From positions 1 through 10,321 of the forward strand of contig JAJZQR010000186.1 of NCBI GenBank assembly GCA_021806765.1: a DNA stretch of 10,321 bases, written 5' to 3'. Position 1 is the stretch's first letter. Every line of letters begins with the position of its first letter. Origin of the DNA: Chloroflexota bacterium (GTDB taxonomy: Bacteria; Chloroflexota; UBA6077). This document shows, piece by piece, positions 6,099 through 10,321 of the stretch. The notes under the pieces are model-generated. The model made no database searches. It was not told the DNA's origin and was given only the letters and a program-made list of their open reading frames with translations. The position numbers were made by a program, and so were the translations under genes.

Positions 6099-6533
6099 AT
6101 GGCCGTGAGCGCGTATTGGTACGGCAACGCCTTCCTCAAGGCCTTCAACAAGGAGATCGATTTCGACAGCGACACTATTAAGTGCATGCTGTGCAGCAAC
6201 TCCTACGTTCCCGACCAGGATGGCCACGCCTACAAGGACGTGAGCGTCACCAGCGAGGTGACGGGCACCAACTACACGGCGGGCGGAGCGACCCTGGCCG
6301 GCAAGGTGATCTCCTACGACGGCCCGACCAACACCCTGAAGATCGACGCCGACGACGTGGTGTTTGCTGCCTCGACTATCACCGCTCGCTATGCGGTCAT
6401 CTACGACGACACGCCGGCCACGAACAAGCCTCTCCTCTGCTACGTCGACTTCGGGCAGGACATGTCGTCCACCAACGCGGACTTCACCATCCAGTTCAGT
6501 CCCTCCGGTATCGCCACGCTGACAGTTTCCTAA
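6099..6533 (+). CDS. Phage-type structural protein, function unassigned
   Basis: 144 aa, with AAGGAG (6087-6092) six bases before the ATG. The protein starts with a YWYGNAFLKAFNKEIDFDSDTIKCMLC segment. It continues with YVPDQDGHAYKDV, GTNYTAGGATLAGK, a STITARYAVIYDDTPATNKPLLCYVDFGQ stretch and a beta-rich end. I recognise this organisation from small proteins encoded among tail or minor structural genes of tailed phages and prophages, but I know no assigned function. The composition (Asp, Thr, Ser, many beta-branched residues, no membrane segment) suits an assembled virion protein. It is followed 15 bases later by the 930-aa fibre gene, so the two are probably cotranscribed. Confidence 0.7.
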   Translation: MAVSAYWYGNAFLKAFNKEIDFDSDTIKCMLCSNSYVPDQDGHAYKDVSVTSEVTGTNYTAGGATLAGKVISYDGPTNTLKIDADDVVFAASTITARYAVIYDDTPATNKPLLCYVDFGQDMSSTNADFTIQFSPSGIATLTVS

Positions 6534-6548
6534 GAGGGGGGGAGTCAA

Positions 6549-9341
6549 GTGGCTAACTGGGTTAATGAGTTCCTGCAGCGCAACCCACAGTATGCGAGCC
6601 TGGAGGTAGCCCAGCGGGCCCGGCACGGCATTCACTTCCGGCGCCCCGACGGCTTGATCGAGGCCCACTTCACGGGCAAGCCCATCCACTACCTCGACCC
6701 GGCTAACGGTTGGGTGCCGCTGGATACGGCGCTGGTGGACTCGGGTAAGGGATGGTTCGGCGCTCCGGGGGTGCCCGTTCGCATCGGTTCCGACGGCACG
6801 GTGTCCATCGAAGGTGGCAGCTACTCCCAGCGCACCAGCCGGGTCGGGCTGCTCACACCTTCGACCCACTCGTTCAGCAGCAAGTTCAACCTGCCCCCGG
6901 GCGTTCGAAACGAAGACAGTATGATAGCCGAAGGCACCATCGGCGGTGCAGGCTGGCGGCGGGTGCTCAGGCTGATGGAGGACGGCATCCGGGAGGAGCT
7001 GACGCTGGAGAGCAAGCCGGCGGGGCTATCCGCCGACGCTGGCGACTGGCTGGTGCTGGAGACGCAGCTAAGCGGGCTGTCCTTCCCCGACGGTTGGCTG
7101 GACGAGTTCGATCAGGATGGGATGCACTTCCCGCTGCCCTCCGCTTGGGACGCCAATGGCGTGCCCGCCCCCGACTGCCGCAGATACGCCCGCGCGGTGG
7201 GGCGGGTGCAGTACCTCTATACCGGCATCCCCATCAGCTGGCTGACGAGCGCGGCCTACCCCGTGGTGATCGACCCCGACTTCGTGGGGGACACAGGGGA
7301 TGCCTATATCGATGGGCATGGCCCTGACTATGGCCTAGCGCGCTCCGATGCGGCGAGTTACTGGCAAGTTGACCATGTTAAAGTTGGACAAGAGTATTAC
7401 CTCAACGTCTACTATTACGTTTACCGTGGGTTTCTGAAGTTCGACACGAGCTCCATCGGCTCGTCCAGTACCGTTGCGCAGGTCAACCTGAGGCTGACCT
7501 GTGTTACAGACTACAGCAGCCAGGACTTCGACGTTCAGGTAGTGAAGCAGAACTGGAGCGCCCAGGATCCCATAAACAGCACCAGCGAGAATACCGCGTA
7601 CTCGAACTGTCTGAGCGGGGCAGCCGACAGTTCTATCTGGCGCAACACCGCGGGGATGACCACGGCCACGCAGTATACGAGCGGCAACCTCGATGTCAGC
7701 TGGGTCAACAAGACCGGAAGCACCTACTATTCCCTGCGGTCCGACCGGGACTATTCAGGCACTACCCCAACAATTGAGGAGTACATTCTGGTTGGGTCTC
7801 AGGAAAACAGCACTGCCGCCAATCGCCCCGTCCTGACGGTGGTCTACTCCACGGGTGGGACCCCTGCGACGGTCGCCGTGCTCAGCGCCGCGGGTTGCAC
7901 GGCGGCAGCCCAGCCTCCAACCGTGATCGTGTCGAGCGCAGGCCAGATCGTCGCCGGCCCGGCAGCCACCGCCACGGCCGTGTGCCCTCCTCCCATGCTG
8001 GTGATCGGGGGCGTGCCGCAGGTCGGCACGACGGTGCTCAAGGCCCACGATCTGGAGACTCTGCCTATCCCACAAGGCACTATTGGCTGGTGGTTCGGAT
8101 CGCAGTCTACTGTCCCTATGGGATGGGAGATCGCCTACAATCCCACGGGAACTACCAAGGCGGTAAACGATCCCGCCTACACTCTGCCTCATTACTGCAC
8201 GGGAGGCTTCGCCCTGGGAGATAGTGACGGGACCATGGGCGAGGGGGGAGCGCCGACCCACAAACATACCCTCCAGAACCATTCCCACGCCGTAGGCGGT
8301 GAGCCAGAAGGAGGAAACGGTTGGAGAGGCGGAAGCGACAACTCGCAGACTCCCCATGGCCACTCCACCAGCGGCGCAAACGGCGACTTCTCTAGTGCCG
8401 ATAACATCCCCTGTTACGTGGTCGGGATCGCAATTTTCTTCACCCTCATAGGGGCTGGTGCAGGCAAGGGGCTACCCCGGATCCACGACTTTGCGGCTAC
8501 TGCCCTGCCTCCGCACAAGCTCATCGTAGGCTGGCCCGGCGGGAGTGTTCCCGGTGGCTGGGCAGAATGCACCGGACAGACCGTCAACGGTGTAACCACG
8601 CCCAATCTGAGAGGGAAGTTCCTCAGAGGAGTCCCGAACGCTTCTACTGCCCCCGGGGTCACTAACGAGAACGGCACCCACTACCACTCCAGCACCCACA
8701 ACCACAGCTGCAGCGGTCCCTACGGCCCGACCAATGGCCAGTGCATGGAGCAGGATAGCAGCATGGTTCGAGCCTCCGACCTGGGACACATCCACCCGGT
8801 CTACGCGAGCACGGCCAATTCTTCTGCCGATGGGCACCTCCCTCCCTGCAAGGAGATGATGTTTATCTGCTTCGTAGGACACGGCGTCAATCAGGCTGCT
8901 AATGCGTCGGGATCTCTCCAAGAGTCGGACCTGGATCCGACATTGGTGCTACCGCGTGGGATCGTGGCTGCCTGGTATGCTAATGCGACCCCGCCCTCCA
9001 GATGGTACGCCTGCGATAGCTCCGCCTTTACCGAACCCGTGCCCCGGGGATACGGCTCCAACAGGCCGGACATCCGCAGCCGGTTCATTCGCCATCCCGC
9101 CGATGGCGCCACGGGTGGTGGTGGAACCGGCGGGTCGGATACCCACACTCATACGGGACCCAACCACAGCCACACGACCGATGGTGCCCCGTACGTTGGC
9201 ACGGGGTGGCAGTATGGTCCTAACCAGGACAAGCCGGTTTCCGGACATACCCATACTCTACCCCTCATCAGTTTCACCAACGTTAGTGTGGCAAGCAATG
9301 TCCCTCCCTATTACGAGATCATGTTCGTCGTGAGGGACTGA
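6549..9341 (+). CDS. Large fibre/adhesin: DNRLRE-like region plus three tail-collar modules
   Basis: 930 aa from GTG at 6549, with a G-rich GGGGGGAG just upstream (6537-6544). Residues 1-245 resemble the N-terminal part of DNRLRE-type surface proteins (IHYLDPANGWVPLDT near 46-60). Residues about 245-435 look like the DNRLRE/carbohydrate-binding beta-sandwich (DAYIDGHGPDYG at 251-262, then YRGFLKFDTSSIG and VNLRLT). An Ala/Val/Pro-rich linker spans about 437-500. Three phage tail-collar modules follow at about 505-635, 650-776 and 800-929. Each opens G-x-I/V-x-x-W/G...P-x-G/R-W, has a PN/PD-I/L-R-G/S-R/K-F core in modules two and three, contains three His-x-His sites, and ends N-x-P-x-Y or the like before a beta strand. 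His-x-His sites bind metal in T4 fibre proteins. It probably trimerises and binds glycans or a receptor. There is no signal peptide. Confidence 0.75.
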   Translation: MANWVNEFLQRNPQYASLEVAQRARHGIHFRRPDGLIEAHFTGKPIHYLDPANGWVPLDTALVDSGKGWFGAPGVPVRIGSDGTVSIEGGSYSQRTSRVGLLTPSTHSFSSKFNLPPGVRNEDSMIAEGTIGGAGWRRVLRLMEDGIREELTLESKPAGLSADAGDWLVLETQLSGLSFPDGWLDEFDQDGMHFPLPSAWDANGVPAPDCRRYARAVGRVQYLYTGIPISWLTSAAYPVVIDPDFVGDTGDAYIDGHGPDYGLARSDAASYWQVDHVKVGQEYYLNVYYYVYRGFLKFDTSSIGSSSTVAQVNLRLTCVTDYSSQDFDVQVVKQNWSAQDPINSTSENTAYSNCLSGAADSSIWRNTAGMTTATQYTSGNLDVSWVNKTGSTYYSLRSDRDYSGTTPTIEEYILVGSQENSTAANRPVLTVVYSTGGTPATVAVLSAAGCTAAAQPPTVIVSSAGQIVAGPAATATAVCPPPMLVIGGVPQVGTTVLKAHDLETLPIPQGTIGWWFGSQSTVPMGWEIAYNPTGTTKAVNDPAYTLPHYCTGGFALGDSDGTMGEGGAPTHKHTLQNHSHAVGGEPEGGNGWRGGSDNSQTPHGHSTSGANGDFSSADNIPCYVVGIAIFFTLIGAGAGKGLPRIHDFAATALPPHKLIVGWPGGSVPGGWAECTGQTVNGVTTPNLRGKFLRGVPNASTAPGVTNENGTHYHSSTHNHSCSGPYGPTNGQCMEQDSSMVRASDLGHIHPVYASTANSSADGHLPPCKEMMFICFVGHGVNQAANASGSLQESDLDPTLVLPRGIVAAWYANATPPSRWYACDSSAFTEPVPRGYGSNRPDIRSRFIRHPADGATGGGGTGGSDTHTHTGPNHSHTTDGAPYVGTGWQYGPNQDKPVSGHTHTLPLISFTNVSVASNVPPYYEIMFVVRD
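8061..9335 (+). repeat. Three tandem tail-collar modules (protein-level repeat)
   Basis: The modules are about 125-130 residues each, separated by short linkers. The His-x-His sites are residues 571/573, 578/580 and 603/605; then 711/713, 717/719 and 747/749; then 866/868, 873/875 and 900/902. DNA identity between modules is low, so the duplication is not recent. Confidence 0.65.
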
Positions 9342-9610
9342 TGAACGAACACAACCTAGAGGAAGAACATCCGCCCTTCTGTGCGCCATGTGCCGTCACC
9401 ATCTACGACAGGGACTGCCTGATGGATGAGGACGCAACCTGGGTCAGCTGGACCGCCAACCTGACGGCGGAGAAGGTGCTGGTGGTGCTCCAGAGGGCCG
9501 AGGCGGAGGTGCGGAGGCACCTGGAGACGCAGCTTCAGACGATCCCGGCTGATGGCCCGGGGAACGTTCCTCCCAAGGAGGGCGACGACCGGGATAGCCG
9601 GCGGGACTAA
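9341..9610 (+). CDS. Small acidic protein of unknown function
   Basis: 89 aa. Its ATG shares one base with the TGA of the fibre gene (TGATGA), so the two are translationally coupled. No domain is recognised. The N-terminus has three cysteines: two in a PFCAPCAV motif (a CxxC at residues 14-17) and one in DRDC. Residues about 40-68 form a charged amphipathic helix (LTAEKVLVVLQRAEAEVRRHLETQL), possibly a coiled coil. The C-terminus is disordered and charged (KEGDDRDSRRD). Its place directly after a fibre suggests a small assembly or chaperone-like role, in the way tail-fibre genes are often followed by assembly factors. That is inference from position only. The TAA stop overlaps the left end of MITE copy 2. 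Confidence 0.6.
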   Translation: MNEHNLEEEHPPFCAPCAVTIYDRDCLMDEDATWVSWTANLTAEKVLVVLQRAEAEVRRHLETQLQTIPADGPGNVPPKEGDDRDSRRD

Positions 9611-9752
9611 GCAGATGACCCAGGATCGAGGGCTCTTTCTCGGTGTCATGCCCGCGAAGGCGGGCATCCAGGGCCCTCTCCGCGCAGTAGTGTCCTGGAC
9701 CCCCGCGAAAGCGGGGGTGACGAAGGGCAGACTATCTGGGGCCAGCTGCTTA
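9608..9752 (+). mobile_element. MITE copy 2 (inverted relative to copy 1)
   Basis: The left end TAAGCAGATGA and right end GGCCAGCTGCTTA form the inverted repeat, flanked by C and G, with TA at 9608-9609 and 9751-9752 as probable target duplication. It holds two eight-pair stem-loops: 9648-9667 (ATGCCCGC, GAAG, GCGGGCAT) and 9699-9718 (ACCCCCGC, GAAA, GCGGGGGT). It aligns with the reverse complement of the copy at 5253-5454, including an almost identical run at 9711-9738 (GGGTGACGAAGGGCAGACTA and on). It is shorter because it lacks the internal duplication. No coding capacity is seen. Confidence 0.75.
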
Positions 9753-9788
9753 GGGTAAAGGTGCAGCTATGGTTCCGTGGAGGCAGCT

Positions 9789-10168
9789 ATGAGGGTCACT
9801 TCCTGGCTCAAGAGGAGAATCCAGGGCGAGGCAGCGGCATCCGAGGCGAAATCGACGGCCGAAGGCAGCGAGCGGGTTACCCACCGAGCCTTCCTGAAAG
9901 GGCTGGTGGCCGCTGTGGGGGGGGGGCTCTGGTGGCGCCGGCAGTGATGGCTACCCGGAAGGCAGAGGCTACCTACGTACCCGGCACCCCCACCGACACG
10001 GTCGACACCAACCTGACGGTGCAGGGGAACCTGATCGTCAATCAGAGTACCGGCATAGGGACCTCGACGCCCCAGGGGAAGCTCCACGTGGCCGGCGACG
10101 TCTGGGTGGGCGGCAAGCAGGCCATAGGCACCGACGGGGTGGTCAAGGAGAGCTACTACGCCCAGTAG
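9789..10168 (+). CDS. Stalk-type paralogue, reading frame broken at a G10 tract
   Basis: The ATG at 9789 has GGAGG (9779-9783) five bases upstream, the best start here. Its frame encodes 52 residues with THRAFLKGLVAAVGGG, a signal-like segment parallel to RRAFLKVLAALVGG in the paralogue at 4755, then stops at 9945-9947. In the frame one base back, the rest of the paralogue continues to TAG at 10168: ALVAPAVMATRKAEATYVPG, then TPTDTVDTNLTVQG, GIGTSTPQGKLHVAGDV and ESYYAQ. One added G (or two removed) in the run at 9917-9926 would join both into a 127-aa protein with a normal signal peptide ending near VMA. The paralogue's Trp tail is absent. The Arg pair is His-Arg here, so Tat use is less sure. 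Sequencing error, pseudogene and phase variation cannot be separated from this sequence. Confidence 0.65.
9917..9926 (+). repeat. Homopolymer of ten G inside the stalk paralogue
   Basis: Ten consecutive G at the exact point where the reading frame must change to keep homology to the paralogue at 4755. Such tracts are prone to slippage and also to sequencing error. Confidence 0.8.
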
Positions 10169-10180
10169 CAGCGCAGTATC

Positions 10181-10292
10181 GAGGACTGAGGACTGAGGGC
10201 TTAGGACTGAGCAGGTCAGGTCCTTCTCTCAGGATGTAGGACCCATGACTCAGGACTTCGAACCCAGAACCCAGAACTCAGAACCCAGAACT
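10181..10292. repeat. Imperfect heptamer tandem array, about 16 units
   Basis: The sequence stays in a seven-base register for 112 bases. The left units are near GAGGACT (10181-10208). The middle is degenerate (10209-10257, with TAGGACC and CAGGACT). The right units alternate CAGAACC and CAGAACT (10265-10292). It lies between the stalk paralogue and the next start codon. It resembles short heptameric repeats scattered in some cyanobacterial and Chloroflexota genomes; the comparison is from general knowledge. Confidence 0.7.
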
Positions 10293-10312
10293 CGTGGCGG
10301 GAGGCTGAAGGG

Positions 10313-10321
10313 ATGAACGAG
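10313..10321 (+). CDS. Start of a further gene (first three codons only)
   Basis: ATG AAC GAG begins at 10313, with GGGAGG (10299-10304) eight bases upstream. The window ends here, so the product is unknown. The first three residues (MNE) equal those of the 89-aa gene at 9341, which may be chance. Confidence 0.4.

Noticed and set aside
6752..7327. Alternate-frame ORF inside the 930-aa fibre gene
   Set aside because: Arg/Gly-rich composition typical of an out-of-frame reading in GC-rich DNA; the main frame carries the domains.
1..10321. tRNA or rRNA genes
   Set aside because: No cloverleaf with a TTC-arm signature or rRNA-like conserved block was noticed on either strand by eye.

Overview
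The window is high-GC bacterial chromosome, with Shine-Dalgarno starts, one TTG and one GTG start codon, and overlapping genes. Gene content (LysN-like aminotransferase, membrane-anchored TPR protein, HIT/GalT-like enzyme, DNRLRE/collar-domain protein, heptamer repeats) would fit a Chloroflexota-type or other environmental bacterium. That assignment is inference, because no ribosomal marker is present.

Left part (1-4324), ordinary metabolism and regulation. The first 125 bases are the 3' end of a group II intron: domains V and VI fold by eye, with a bulged branch-point A. It abuts the ribosome binding site of a PLP-dependent class I aminotransferase (143-1396). Convergent to it is a two-gene unit read leftward: a membrane-anchored TPR protein and a HIT/galactose-1-phosphate-uridylyltransferase-like protein, overlapping by TTGA. 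A divergent promoter region separates this unit from a small winged-helix protein (3917-4324).

Middle and right part (4325-10321), a phage-tail-like accessory cassette. A consensus promoter (4558-4587) precedes a small secreted stalk protein with a Tat-like signal and a C-terminal tail of tryptophan-led octapeptide repeats. Then come a fibre-type protein (5536-6033), a 144-aa phage-type protein (6099-6533), a 930-aa fibre/adhesin with a DNRLRE-like region and three tandem tail-collar modules rich in His-x-His pairs (6549-9341), and an 89-aa protein (9341-9610). After these lies a second stalk paralogue (9789-10168), split by a frameshift at a run of ten G. No capsid, terminase, portal, integrase or lysis gene is visible.

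Two copies of one miniature inverted-repeat element, in opposite orientation, bracket the tail genes (5253-5454 and 9608-9752). Both sit at a TA inside an inferred CTAG target that forms a gene's stop codon, as expected of IS630-type transposition. The window ends in an imperfect heptamer array (10181-10292) and the first codons of another gene.

The most interesting reading is that phage-tail fibre modules have been joined to signal-peptide-bearing stalk proteins. This may be a cell-surface or exported appendage with switchable expression (G-tract, inverted repeats, hairpin over a ribosome binding site). The cassette layout is seen directly; the function is inference.
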